DNA of 64,000 nucleotides from Stichopus chloronotus (GCA_021234535.1 CM037839.1:29093475-29157474); one strand, 5' to 3'. Positions 27,543 to 40,130 are shown, counted from the first letter of the stretch. The notes: generated by a model from the letters alone, not told the origin. Made by a program: numbers and translations.

Positions 27543-27690
27543 TGGCGGCGCTACAGCTAGTTTACTAAGGGGTTCCCTTATATGAAGGAACCCTATTTAA
27601 TAGTAGACTACCTTTATAGGGACTAGTTACTAGCAGAGCCATATAGAGATAAGCCTATATATAGCTCTGCTTACTAGTGTTATTTCACTT
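27543..27690. repeat. two adjacent palindromes carrying a TIR-like core
   Basis: GGGTTCC (27570-27576) pairs with GGAACCC (27587-27593). ACTAGTTACTAGCAGAGC (from 27622) pairs with GCTCTGCTTACTAGT (27664-27678). Between them, 'acctttataggga' repeats the core of the terminal repeat of the element that begins at 28248, suggesting a related solo end or MITE. Confidence 0.5.
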
Positions 27691-28247
27691 CACATTCATG
27701 GCAACATTCCATTCACAGCCATTTTTTTTTTTAAGTTTTCAAGTTCTGCATCATTGACAACTCTCATGCTTCAAATCGAACCAAAATATTGACCAGAATG
27801 TCTCCGATGAAACTCTAAATCATAATTTTGATATGTTTAACATGTATTTTTTTTTTAACATTGTTATGTGTTAATTTGATAGTAATCAGTATTTTGATCA
27901 GCGCTTGTGTAGAGTGCAACCAATCCTACACTCAGTCCGAATCCTCAAGACATTTCAAATGTGACACGTATACCCTTATACGTGAACTATGACAAGATTG
28001 TCAACAGGGTCGTAGCTAGTGTCTTGTGTTTATTCCCGCTGGCGGGATGTTTTTTTTTTTTTTTTTTTCAACTGAGTGGCGACGCTACTGCTACAGTTTT
28101 GGGCACTACGAATACCTTAGCAGGCTTGGATCCACAGAGAATTTTATAAAGGAGGGGAGGTCTTCACGAATAGGGCACAATTAAGCTCGACGGAAAGAAA
28201 AACTGAAATATATATAAGGGAGGGGGGGGGTGAGCAATGGCGGGACT

Positions 28248-30863
28248 AGAGTACCTTTATAGGGAGAGTAGCGACATTGACGTTCCAAAAATTACAGGTC
28301 ATGTGACTACAGGAGCCATTTTGTTTCCAAAAAGTTTTGGCCGCACGCAGTCAATGACAGCGACTACACGTAAACTTTCCATTTCTCCAAGAAAAGAACG
28401 GGTTGTTGTGCATTTAGTTGCCACAATCGGTCCGAGAAAGGGTTTAGGATGTACAGATTTCCCACAAATACTAAGAGAAGAAAGATCTGGGAGAATAAAG
28501 TCAGCCGTGTCAATTGGAAACCAATCAACGTCGTTTCTCTGCCATGTAACGTTAGAATTAAGTTATAGGTGGTAGACTCAACACTCAGTGGCATAGGCTA
28601 CTAACGTACTGTGAATAGGACGAAAAGGGTAGCTAGGCCTATAACTTTAGGCTCGTCTGTGTTAGGATTCCTTCTCTATAAAGGAACTCTAGTCTGTGTA
28701 GGACGGGACAGACCGTCGCCTAGCCTTTATCTGGCAAAGTCAGCTGGATTACTGAAATTCATTGGATTGGTTAACCAACTAAACTGCTATTCTGCATCAG
28801 TTGCTCAATGCTTGGAACAAATTTCTCCGCACATCTCGACTTACTCAGGACTGCCTAGAGAATTTATTTTCAGTAGTTCGTCTGAAGAAGCCTGTTCCTT
28901 CACCACTGGAATCCAATTATGCCTTGAAATTAATTGGTAGTGCACAGTTCCTCATTCTTAAGCAAGCAGGAAGCTATTAAAGAAGATGATGGAGAGTTTT
29001 TGGCAGAGTTCTTCAACCAGAATTTGCAGATACCACAACAAGAGCGAGAAATTCCTGAACCTTGCTTATCAGATGAGGAGATTTTCTCAAACCTTCCCCA
29101 AGTCGAACTTGACAGTTTTTATAACCTTGCTGGGCACTATCTTAATTCAATCAAGAAAAATGAAAAGACTTGTGACGAATGTTTGAGTGAGGTTACCAGT
29201 GGACCTCAGGATGGGCCACATCACGTCATCAGGCAGCTACGCTCACCCTTTTGAAAGAGTACAGACACGGTTGTTTGCAGCATGTGTCTGAAAAAGCCTT
29301 TAACATGCTGGTTAAAGTGGAGACTCTGTTCAGGGGCAAGTAAAGAAATCTCATTAAGGGACCCAATATCAAAGCATGTTCTTGTCATTAAAGCAGAACA
29401 GCTGACCAAAGATATCAAGATCTCTCCCTTCCACAATCTCAAACATAATGTCATTAGGAAATTCATCAATGTTCGCTTGCACTTTTTCTCCAAAAAAAGA
29501 GAAGAAATTAGGATCTGTTGAAGGAGTCAGCAAGACTGAAGAGACATGGTGAACTTTTCAGCAAGCGTATGACTATGGGTACACAAGCTAAGAAAGTGAA
29601 ATGACTCTTGAAGTGCCTGTTTTTTTTCAATTTTTCTCAAGTTTTGTGTTCACTCACAATTTTTTTTTTTTTGTTCGCTGTTTCATCCTTGGTTGTAATT
29701 TAGTACGTATGTACAGAAATAGTTAATAATGCTGGCATTTGCATAAACTTCAGATACCTTCATGATTCACCTCAATAACCTACCTTTCAGATCAAAGTCT
29801 TTCCAAGGGCTTTTTTTCTATGTCTTTCTACGTTTCGTACGGTGTATGCTGTCAAAATTTCTAATGTTTGCTGGCAATTTGATAAAAGTGTACCTACAGT
29901 CAAAAATCCAAAATTAAAGACCACTAAGAACAACTTCTAACAGTCCAATTCCCATCTTCATAGGGCATTCCTGAGCTGAGATATAAAACGTTGAAGTTTA
30001 TTCACTCAAACTGAAATGTTGTGTAGGGGTCAAGTTACACAGAATTAAGGACTGCAGTTTTATATTCTCCTTCAAACTAGTTATTCATAATTACCTTTCA
30101 TGCTATACTTTCTAATATGTTATGACACTCAGGCCCAGGGCCCAATGTTGGGAGAACTCTAAAATAAAGCTCTGATTCTAGACAAGATTCAATGGTGAAC
30201 ATGAACAACATTTTTGTATGTTTCTTCAAATGCTTTATCCGTAGATACCTCACATGTCATACTTCGTATTACTTCGAGATTGGTGGGACCTGGATCCAAG
30301 GGCCCGGCCCAAACTAGGGGGAGGTTTCTTAAACTAGTACAATGTAGTCTAAATGTTTCTATCACAAATTTTCCAGCCAAGTGAGTTCACCTGAATTTAA
30401 CTGACCTTTCGGGCCTTTGTTGTTGCCAAGGGGCATCTTCCCATATGCAGCCCCTGCCCCCCCCCCTTTGTTCCCCTCCTTGTGCCCCGAGGGATCTTCA
30501 GCGAATAATGTTTTGTCTCCCCCTTACGTGGTATCAGTATCAATTCTAAACGTTTGCTGTAAAATCAAAGAGTGTACTTCGTATGTGCCATGCAGTCATC
30601 AAAATAGGATGTCTAATCTGGCCCCTTGTGACATTAACTGCCCCCCTCCCCGAACCCATATCATTGTGAGTGACTCCCCACAGATTTTGTACACGAAACC
30701 CCACTCCTCTCGTTCAACAGAGACCAGAAATACGACAAAAGAAATCCCGCAACGCTTAAAAGGCCCTCTTCAGTCATATGCAGTGTGCTCTAGATATGCA
30801 GGAAATGGAAACAAAATGGCGTCCAATTTTAAGTTGTCGCTACTCTCCCTATAAAGGTACTCT
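28248..30863. mobile_element. 2.6-kb DNA transposon with perfect 29-bp terminal inverted repeats
   Basis: The left end 28248-28276 begins AGAGTACCTTTATAGGGAGA. The right end 30835-30863 is its exact reverse complement over all 29 bases. Immediately outside are ATGGCGGGACT (28237-28247) and ATGGAGGGACT (30864-30874), an 11-bp direct repeat with one mismatch that looks like a target-site duplication. The interior holds a broken transposase C-terminus on the plus strand (about 28850-29520). The perfect ends suggest fairly recent movement, perhaps in trans. The superfamily is not settled: the protein looks P/THAP-like, but the P family usually duplicates 8 bp. Confidence 0.82.
28850..29520 (+). 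pseudogene. broken transposase C-terminal region (P/THAP-like, tentative)
   Basis: Three reading frames in sequence give pieces of one transposase-like protein. 28934-29254 reads ...VELDSFYNLAGHYLNSI and KTCDECLSEV, resembling the 'AGYI...C..C' block of P/THAP-type transposases. About 29233-29343, in another frame, reads SEKAFNMLVKVETLFRGK and then stops. About 29420-29500 reads FHNLKHNVIRKFINVRLHFF, resembling the common C-terminal block with a final RLH. In-frame stops and shifts separate them, so no intact product can be made. No THAP zinc-binding domain was found upstream. It lies within the 28248-30863 element. Family assignment is from motif memory only. Confidence 0.5.
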
Positions 30864-30874
30864 ATGGAGGGACT

Positions 30875-31837
30875 ATGGCGGAGCGCCACCATAAGTTTGA
30901 AAAGTTTAGCTTTTCGAAGCCCACGATGGCATCAAACGGCACTTCTCGGTCGTACTTTAGCTGCATGTGCCCAGCCTTGACATAGGGATATCATGTCTCC
31001 ATTTTCCTCAATTATATGAAAAAAATCAATGCATGAAAAACATCCGATGGTTTGGTGATATAAGAATCATTTACGCTCTTTCCTCTTTTTTTTTTTTTTT
31101 TTGAACATACTTGGCAGATTTTTGGAGGCTGAACACGTAGGCGCACGGAAGCCAAGAAATTTTTGGGCAGAGACTTTTCGTTCGAATTTTGTTCGTTGCT
31201 AACTAGGTAGATTACTGTCGAAGCTAATACGTAAGTACTACGTAGTAAATTACAACTCAGTTACTCACAACATGAAAACGTAGAAGAATGAAATTGGAGC
31301 TATGTAACAGGCAAATTTTCATTCGAATCGACCACTGCTATCAATTCGCACGCGGATCTCCTTTAACCAATTGTTTGTCAATTATCTACGCATTAATTCT
31401 TCCTCGAAAAACAGAAGAAGGAACATACTCTTTTAATGTAATGTGCAGAGCATGTTAATTACTACGTGAATATAGTTGTGGTTCTTAAACACGGATGATA
31501 ATTAAGAAACATCGCCGGAAGCAAAAAACTTGGAACTTTTAACGTAACAACTCTCTTTGTCAGAATCAGAATCAATGACTGAATTGTATCGTTGTATCAC
31601 ACTGTGGGTTTTAAATGTACGTGAATAAATGCGAGACATTTTTGAGTGGCTTCTTTGAGTGTGCAAAGTAATGTCAACACCCGAAATACTACCCCTGGTT
31701 AATGAATCAGTTTTCCATTATGAATTCTCTGCTCAAATAAGAAAAAAAATCTACCTTATACAGTAAATCGGAGTAAGGTAAATCGGAAAGATAAGTAAAA
31801 ACATCCCCGTGCAAGCCATTTCTACCTACCGGTAACT
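30875..31837. other. gene-free stretch between two mobile structures
   Basis: No exon or RNA gene was recognised. A T homopolymer lies at about 31086-31102. Moderate CpG occurs near 30890-31160. Confidence 0.4.
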
Positions 31838-33290
31838 TTGGAATTTAACGGGAAGTGATGAACTAAAATTCTCGCAACCGCTTCATATTAATGAGTGTTA
31901 TGTCATTTTAAATATTCATATCATGATGTCACAGTGCACATAGCCCATAGACAGTGGAATTTATCAGGGGATACTGCTCTTCATTCATTTAGTGGTACAC
32001 TATAACTTCAAGAGAGGTTTAATGTTGTATGCAACTTGCCTTTCTATATTGTTGATTTGAATTGACGTTTAGTTTTTCAGTTCACAAAATTATCATTCAC
32101 ATGCTCACTATTGTTCCCATCAAAATTTATTATTTGTAAATTACAAAGTAAAGAGCTTTAAGTGTTTCATGTTGGTATATTTAGATGGACCAGGGCTATA
32201 AGTCAACCATCAACCCTATCAACACGTTATGCAGTAGCAGTGTGGATGTCTTTTCTGAGTGGGACAAGGGCCCATCCTGAGTCTGCAATTAGATACAGGT
32301 AGTATATTAAGTTACGTTTTCATCGATATATCTTTATCAAGGACAAATAGGTTTACCAACCAATAGCAGTATTGATTATTGATTATAAGTCTCACACTTT
32401 GCGTGACATGTACAGTGGTGCTCTGGGCAGGCTTTATAGTAGGTTACGGGAGTAAACATAGCTAATTATTATGCATGATACTTCTTCATCACTTAGTTAA
32501 GATGAAACTGTTAAAACAGCTGGATCACTTGACATCTTTCTTTATTTTTTTTTTTATTTTGTTATAGGTTGATCAATCGTTGCATGCACATAAATTTAGA
32601 TTTTTCCTCCTTCCGATGCGTACCTTGTCTGGCTATGGGCCCTTGCAATGCATTGAGACACCTTGTTGTACAAATTTATTTCCCAGTAGAAAAAGTAAGA
32701 CGTAATAACACTGGAATTCATGGATGAAATTAAATTTACAAAGTTAGCGTTGAAGTTAGTGTTGTATCAACTGTTTTGGTGTAGGTCTGCTTTACTGTCT
32801 CACTGTGCCGTATATTACTAAACCCTCTCTGTACCTCTATGCGATGATACAACCGTGGGTGCTGCACACTTATATATTAATCATAGTTTATTAGATACAG
32901 CAAGTTGACCAACAGCCTATATCATACAGGCTGACTTCACCATTTAAGAGCATACAATGCGTATCTTCCGGGAAGCAAGCATGGGATGACAGTATAAAAA
33001 TCAAATCAAAAAGCAAAGAATGTAAAGCAAATTGCATGAAAACTGTTTCCCTTGGTTTCCTGCATGAACCCTATTTAGTGCTGCTGTGCACTTTTTACCC
33101 CCAGTCGTGCATATTTTTCTTCTGACACCCATAGTATTGTAGGAAAAATAGCAAAGACATGCAGGACTTTATGCAGGACTGTTTTGCCTGCATGACACCT
33201 CCTGGATGAAAGCGTTATGCAACCCTCCAAGAAAAAGGGCATGTCATGCTACTGGGAATTGGTTACTATGTTCCAACTCTAGCTAGCTGT
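31838..33290 (+). repeat. left arm of a large imperfect inverted repeat
   Basis: Blocks here recur reverse-complemented, in mirrored order, at 37685-38395. They include 'gggaagtgatgaactaa', 'catatcatgatgtcacagtg', 'tttaatgttgtatgcaactt', 'aacacgttatgcagtagcag', 'tgatcaat..ttg.atgcacataaattta' and 'gtcatgctactgggaattgg'. The left arm is about twice as long because segments around 32280-32560 and 32620-33170 have no partner. No ORF of note. Confidence 0.82.
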
Positions 33291-34843
33291 GTAACCAAAA
33301 AACGATGTCCAGTTGATCAAATAATTTGCTCTAACCCGAGCGCCTTATATAGCCCTTCCCCTTCTCTTATATCTGCATGGAAGCTGGCAATTAGCCAGGC
33401 AAGTCAGTGGTGATATTAACTCCAGATCTTTGGACATCATATTAAAATCAGAAAGTTCCTAGAAATGAGAACGAGTTTGTGAATATACAGTACTGCATTC
33501 CAATCAATAGCTGGGAGCAAGGAGTTAAACACTGTTCACATTACTTTTTGTTAGCAAATTTTAATATTTATCTTAACAGTTGTTTCTTATCTCAATCAAT
33601 TTAAAATACAATAACAATAAAAACAATATGAATGTAAAATACAGGTGATCAAAGAAAAGTCCTCAGTTTATTTGCTTCACTTGATTAAGATCAAATTTTG
33701 CCTATTGTAGTTGCGTATGTGATACACTGGGGGAAGCTACTAAAATCAAGTTAGCGGCGGCTGACTTGTTGGCATGTGCGTGTTTTTTACATATTGTCAC
33801 GAAACTATTATATTAGAACGGAAGCTCCCTGGTGTTCGAGGGCAGCTATATACCGCCTGTATTTGACACTACCGTTGTGCAGCAAGTGAAGCCACAATCG
33901 AAAACTCCTGTGAATGAATATTGGACTACTTGTGACGTACAATGTCGTCACTGTTATTAATATTAAGTGTTGCCAGAGGGTTCTAGTTTATTTTTCCCTA
34001 AGGTAGCACGCCTATTAGTTTCCCTATGAACTTACACCCTAAATTGCAAAAGTAATGTAGTCTCTTAAGCCTTGTAGAAGCCTTTTCCATAATTGCTTTA
34101 ATTTGCACCATTTATACCTCAAACTCGCCTACTTTAATATTCAATCCACAAAAGAACCCATCTCAGAGGATAAAATACCCCAAAAGTTATCCAAATGTCT
34201 CTGATAGGGCAGTGAGTTGCAGTGATTGCAATTCCTACTAGTAGTAAAAACTTAATTATGGATTTACAAATCATTTCCTTTAGAGATAGGTGTGTTAGAA
34301 TATGTTTAAAATATTCCAGAAAAACTGATGGATTGGGTGGTTGAGGTACGCGACCTGTACAGGACACCATACATATTGGAACGATAGCAAGTACAGTAAC
34401 GGTGCATCATAGTCGTTGAATCTTTGGCCGGTTACGAGGACTTTTAATATAGGCTATTGCAGATTTCTTTTCTTTTACTTCGTTCTTCAAATAGAATCAT
34501 TACTCTGAATTATTAAGTTTACACATTAGTATTTGTAGTTTTCTGTCCGTTTACGTTCATTGCTCCCAGACCAGGCTAACGTTACTGTGTGCTGCTATTG
34601 TTCGCCAGCGTCTATTGCTTCTGCCGTTCCTCTAACATTGAGTTCACCATGAAACGAGGACAATAGTCACCTATTGTTCGTAGTACCCTAGCCCCTCCCC
34701 CCTTCAAGAGGTTTACTCTCTACGATCAATGAAAGAAAAATCTTTACGAAGAAAAAAATAACTGATGAATATTTATTACAAACTGCTTCTCTTCTCAAAA
34801 CAAATGCTTTGTTCTAAAGCTAGATGAATTTGGTCTCAATAAA

Positions 34844-34883
34844 AACAGAACCCTCGGAGATTTACGTCTCCGAGGCTTCTGTT
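34844..34883. repeat. 17-bp-arm hairpin
   Basis: Arm AACAGAACCCTCGGAGA (34844-34860), loop TTTACG, arm TCTCCGAGGCTTCTGTT (34867-34883). 16 of 17 positions pair, with one C-C mismatch. It could be a structured RNA end or a terminator-like stem of a retroelement; no flanking gene explains it. Confidence 0.7.
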
Positions 34884-35050
34884 CTAATTTCATTACAAAC
34901 TTTTAACTTTCCTTTAAGCGGAATTTGTCTAATCTGAACAAATAATCTTGAATCGCTATTATTTTCTCTATTCAAGTGAGTGTTACTTCTCCTAAATTTT
35001 TCATTGAACCACCGATTGGTAGTCGTTCACTTCGTCTTGTTTAGTGTTAT

Positions 35051-35100
35051 TAATAACCTGACGATGGAAGCTGGCCTTCCGAAACATGTAGTGTTTTCAT
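35051..35100 (+). ncRNA. hammerhead-ribozyme-like core (Penelope/retrozyme type, tentative)
   Basis: CTGACGA (35058-35064) is followed by a stem GGAAG/CTTCC (35066-35070 with 35076-35080) and then GAAAC (35081-35085), the order of the hammerhead core CUGANGA - stem II - GAAA. A very short helix III (AC-AT-GT) and A35090 as cleavage-site base are possible. Departures: one unpaired T at 35065 between the core and stem II, and a weak helix I. Minimal hammerheads of this kind are known in Penelope-like elements, but no reverse transcriptase is seen nearby. Confidence 0.4.
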
Positions 35101-35714
35101 TATAATCTTTGTGTACATTGTAAATATATTGACGTTTGCCATCAAATCAGTGATGCCATGTTATTATCAGGACTTGTCCTTCGAAGAACATTCCCAATAT
35201 CGTTTCCCATCATTATTAAATACCCATCATGCTGTACTGTCTCCCAAACCGCATATGATTCACATTCAGAAATTATCTTTAGAAGAGCATGATGAATATT
35301 CAAACTTATTTAATGATCTGATGTGCTCCTCAAATTAGACACAAATTCCTGAGTGTGACTTAAAATCGCATGTAGCCGGCGTACAAATGTATTCCCAGAA
35401 AAAGAAACCACATAGATCCGCACGCGCCCGTCACTGTTGGCGTTTTGTAACAGCCCCTGAAATGCCCGTGTCACGTTATTCAGTTTCTTCCCTACAAATA
35501 TGTACGCATATAAACTTCCTTCATATCACAGTAGGAGAGTACTAACAGTACACCAGCGCATGAAAATCACATTGTAAACCAGATCTAATATCTCAACTAA
35601 AGGCATGGCTGCATAGGTTGAAATCCGTGGGACATTCATGGAAAATAAAAGATGTGAAAAGTCATGTTGACACCTTGCACTAACATCAACTATATGTCAC
35701 ACTGTATTATCTGT

Positions 35715-35875
35715 TGTAATAATGGTGACCCTTGGCCTTTGACCTACGACATCATCGGTCGGGCGAACATTATATCCTACACTCGGGCACCTACTTATCA
35801 AGTTCATCCGACTAACCGTCTATAAGAGGAGAGGTACATACCGTGCACTCACGTAAGCACACATACACACACACA
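35715..35875 (+). repeat. degenerate TGACC-family repeat with CA tail
   Basis: 'ggtgacccttggcctttgacct' is followed by 'acatcat', 'aagttcatccgac' and (CACA)n near 35860-35875. It follows the plan of the 15-kb and 23-kb repeats in decayed form. Confidence 0.5.
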
Positions 35876-37684
35876 TCTGGGTACCCCTTCCCGCCACCTC
35901 ACCACAACCGGTAATCTGGATCCTTGTCATTTGTGTATCGTGCCGGGTACCTCCTAATGAGGCCTACTAACGCCATTTGGTTTTAGCTGAATGCTTAAGA
36001 GGCCACGGTAAAGTGATCAGCCATTTAAGTGTCATTTCACTAAAGCAGCTAAATGGAGTACAGGATCTCCTCCCTATTATACTACGTATAGGGATAAAAA
36101 TAAAAACAAATAAATAAATTCGAATCGGCAACATTATTTGCATCCAGAATAATTGCTCATGAACTATTAAGGACGACAATTCTCAAAACATTTTGGAAGA
36201 AGTTGAAAGCCTTCATAAACACTATCCATAACCTAAACAGTGGGAAGTTACAGATCATAGCATCAAAAATGAAAGATTTTTGTTTCCACTTTTGAGATTT
36301 AAATGAAAATATTTTACTATATTTAAACGAATTTGAGGCCAAAATGGTATTACTTCAAATCAGTAAGTCAGTAAAGATCGTACTTAACATCACAACTTCT
36401 AACAGTCCCTCCCCCTCCCCCTCAGCTCGAAAGAGTAATCGACAATCGCACAAGGAGCCACTTGGAACAAAACATCCACTTTTTTCGGTAGGGTAAATCC
36501 AACATAAATCAGACTATTTGGCTCATCAAATATTCTTCTACAACTGCTCTCTTCCTAGATGTCGAAAAAAAACTTTCAATAAAGCATTGCACGCCGGTAT
36601 CAGATACAAAATGTCCAAATTCAACCTACGATTTAACCAGATTCTTGTCTTCCTTTCTCCCCTACCGCGAAATCCGAATTCACTGCAAACACTATCTGAG
36701 CGATTCCATTAACGCAGGCGTCCCTTTACGTAACCTGAATATTTTCCAGGCTACAAACTGCAAATTCAGTCAGTGTACCGATAATAATGATATATGACGC
36801 ACCGCCAAAAAAAAAAAACACTACACCGAAATTAACATAAAAAGAACAATTTATTACCTTGAAAGCTGGTGCTTCATAAAACTGACGTCTCGAAATTGAT
36901 ATTTCTCAGTATAGTATTTCTTATACAGTGTAGTATTTCTTTATATACTCTTTCTTTCCTAAAGGCAAAACATCATGCATTGAGTCCAAAATAATCTCTG
37001 TGATGCTTTTAATAGAGCCTCTCCCAGTGCGGCTTTCCTTGCTGTCACTTCCGAAAACAAACTTTAACTTTAAAACGTCAATGCACGTAAATCTCTATCG
37101 TTATCTATATGTATTTAGCTATATGTCCCCTGTTCTTAAAGTCCATCTGATATGCATCAAGAAAAGAGCTGACATGCAAAGTGAAACTCAGAACAAAAGT
37201 CAGTTAGAATTTTGCTGACATCTCTTACCGTTTTTGACATACCCTTTTTCAAAATTTGATGAGAATATACGATGATAACGTTGGGTAGTGCGCAGCGTCT
37301 GTACTTTTAATGAACATTTTCATATTTTATATCAATACTATGTAAAAACGGAAACACAAAACGCATTCTATCAAAACAAAACAAAGTACACATAAAGATA
37401 TATCCTTGAAGTAAGGGATAACATCAGACATTCGATGCGAATCCTTCTCTCGACGTCATATATTTGCATACTTAGCCAATGCTCATTTACGATGCAGTTA
37501 TAGGACAGGAATTCTGTGTCTGTAAAATCGTCCAATATTCTATAAGATTTAATGATATTTTTAAGGTCCCTTATGCCTAATACAGACAAGGCATGGTAAA
37601 ATGTATTTTTCATATCTCACAACAGTTGTATTTTTTCATATTGTTCCTTTTTTTTTTTTTAATAAGAACGGAACAACTACAACA

Positions 37685-38395
37685 ACTAGTTCAGTCGGAA
37701 CAGAGCAACCAGTTCCCAGTAGCATGACATGGAGGGTTGCATAACTCTTTTCTCCAGGAGGTGGGGGGGGGGGATGTCATGCAGACAAAACAGGGGGAAT
37801 GTAAATTTATGTGCATTCAACAATTGATCAATTGAAATACACCCACACTGCTACTGCATGACGTGTTGATAGCATGCTTGACTTTTAGTGGTGGTCCATC
37901 TAAATACCAATATGAAAATAATGAGACTAAAATTTATTTTGTAATTTACGAATAATAATTATTTATGGGAACAATAGTGAGCCTGTGAATGACATTTCTG
38001 TCAACTGAAAGACGAAACGTAAAATCAAATCAATATGGAAAGGCAAGTTGCATACAACATTAAATCTCTCTTGAAATCATAGTGTACCACCACATGAATA
38101 AACAGCAGTATCCCTGAATAAATTTGGATAATTCGCTTCGAAATCAATGAAATGCAACACCTACCATACACCATATGTGTACTGTCCAACTCAAAGTCAA
38201 CACACATATTCCCACCGGGATTATGCATGGTGCAGTTGACTGGTATTATTGATAACACACACACTACTATAGTCCGAAGTTTCAGTTATCCATGGGCTAT
38301 GCGCACTGTGACATCATGATATGAATATTTAAAAGTCATTAATATGAAGCAATTGCGTGAGGGTTATAGTTTATCACTTCCCGAATTTAACTTCA
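37685..38395 (-). repeat. right arm of the large imperfect inverted repeat
   Basis: The reverse complement of this stretch matches blocks of 31838-33290 in order. Clear examples are 'cccagtagcatgac', 'ctgctactgcatgacgtgtt', 'aggcaagttgcatacaacat', 'cactgtgacatcatgatatg' and 'tatcacttcccgaatttaac'. Compared with the left arm it lacks roughly 800 bases in two blocks and carries a run of G at about 37763-37772. Confidence 0.82.
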
Positions 38396-39879
38396 AACGT
38401 TAGTCAGAACCTAGCATGATATTCCATGATGTATAGGTACCTGTAGCATTACGTGTTGTCAAGTGATTGGCGCTCAAAGTAATAATGTGTTGAAGTGTTC
38501 TGCCTGTTTTGTCATTTTAAAAATCTTTCGGTATAGCTTCAAGATTTTAGTAATAGACCAGAATTTCCTATGTCACACACTTCGATATTCATGCATTAAA
38601 GCGCCTGCATACAAAATATACGTAACAGAAAGTACACAGTGCTATGACACATGGCTCAGTTTGAGTTACTATTTTTTTAAATTATTTTTTCGATTTTTTT
38701 TTCATTCAAGTTGCACCATTTATCTTTAAGGCTCGTGCCCGTTCTCGAACGGAGTCCTCGAGTCCGCAAAGCCGAGTCTTTGAACTTGAACGGTCCCGAG
38801 TCCTGCAGTACTGATTTTGACGGATCTCATTCTGAAGTGATTGACTCAAGGTCCCACCACATGGGTTGTGGTAAGTGTACGACCTCTTTAAATTCAAAAC
38901 CTACTTCCAAGAAATTACTCCTTTTGAACACAACCAAAATGTAGAAGAATGGCAAAAGCGTATTAATGAATATTACTGTCAAGTTATATATATTTTAATC
39001 ATGTTTTCACATTGTTACAATCAAAAATATTTTTAGTTGATCGTTGTATACCCCCCACATATTGTTGCCAAATGTGCCGCAGGTAAAGATTGTTCGTAAT
39101 TGTTGCTAGATTGTACCTCGATCCATATAAACCAGCCGTTCACTTGGAAGATAATATTGGTATGGTCCCCCATAGAGGGGAGGTAAGTCTTATTACTGAT
39201 ACCCTAACTTGTCCAGCATAATCATTTATTTATTTAATTGTTGTAGTTCTGTTAAGATAAGTGCCTATCGTGAGCACAACGATCAAACTATACGTACCAA
39301 TTGCACCACTATAGCGAAGTGGTTCTTGTTTTGTCATTGTCCAAGACATTCTCTTTGCTGCCAATGTGAAATTTGGAGGAACCGCCATACACTGAATGAT
39401 TTAACATTAGCCCCTTGAATTACTACGATGTGTTGATATCATTTCTGAATTTATCGAGATCGATATGACAAGGTCAATGTTGTCATGTCTCGACCCGTAT
39501 AGTTATTCATGAACATGTACATCGTAATTACAAGGTAAAATGAAACAAGAACGGATGTACCGGAGGAAAAAAAAATATCCGACTAGAAAAGGATTCGAAC
39601 CGAGAATGTGATCCCGAGAGTGATGCACATAGCTGTTCAGATATAGTGGCGGCATATTGATATATATTTGAGAAAAAAAGCATTAAAGGCATATATATCT
39701 TACTGACAATTGAAGGGATTCGTAAATGAAAGAGAATAGTTTTTTTAAAACATTTTTAACTCCATGATAATGTCTCTTTTCTGACTCAAGATATTCCTGG
39801 TTGAAGAAAGACTTACCTGGTCAATGCAGAGTAAGTTTATTGTAAGTTTAAAGTAAAATATCGTGGAACGTGTGGAATC

Positions 39880-40130
39880 ACAAGTCTTAAACTATTGTTA
39901 TGTTTCTTTAAACAGAACTCAACGTTATAAAGAAATACACGGAATTTACAAGTTGTTGTGCCTGGGTGACATCACAGATTTCCAAAAGTACAATGAACCA
40001 TTTTTAAAAAGGTATTTCTTTAAAAAAATCCATAACTTACAAATGCAACATGTTATTGAAATATGGTCTTCACCAATAAAGAGAGAAAAATATTCCTAAA
40101 TTTTATGAAATATAAATTTCTTCAGTGGCC
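39880..40130 (+). repeat. dispersed repeat, partner of 59650-59905
   Basis: The stretch shares 'aaactatt.taatgtttctt', 'cgttataaa.aaatac', 'cctgggtgacatcacagatt', 'tccaaa', 'gcaatgaacc' and 'ataaagagag.aaaatattcct' with 59650-59905 in the same orientation. The frame at 39863-40099 is part of the repeat. Confidence 0.75.

Larger units (their letters stand above)
33291..37684. other. 4.4-kb spacer between the inverted arms
   Basis: It contains the hairpin at 34844-34883, the hammerhead-like motif at 35051-35100 and a degenerate member of the TGACC repeat family near 35720-35870. The 75-codon frame at 35111-35338 has a weak internal repeat (DLSFEEH and KLSLEEH), but no known domain and no sure splice borders. 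No transposase or reverse transcriptase was recognised. Confidence 0.45.

Noticed and set aside
30417..30854. 145-codon plus ORF at the right end of the 2.6-kb transposon
   Set aside because: It runs into the terminal inverted repeat, is Pro-rich from C-runs and shows no motif.
39565..39660. tRNA gene on the minus strand
   Set aside because: Only a B-box-like GGTTCGAATCC is present. No acceptor stem or anticodon arm could be folded.
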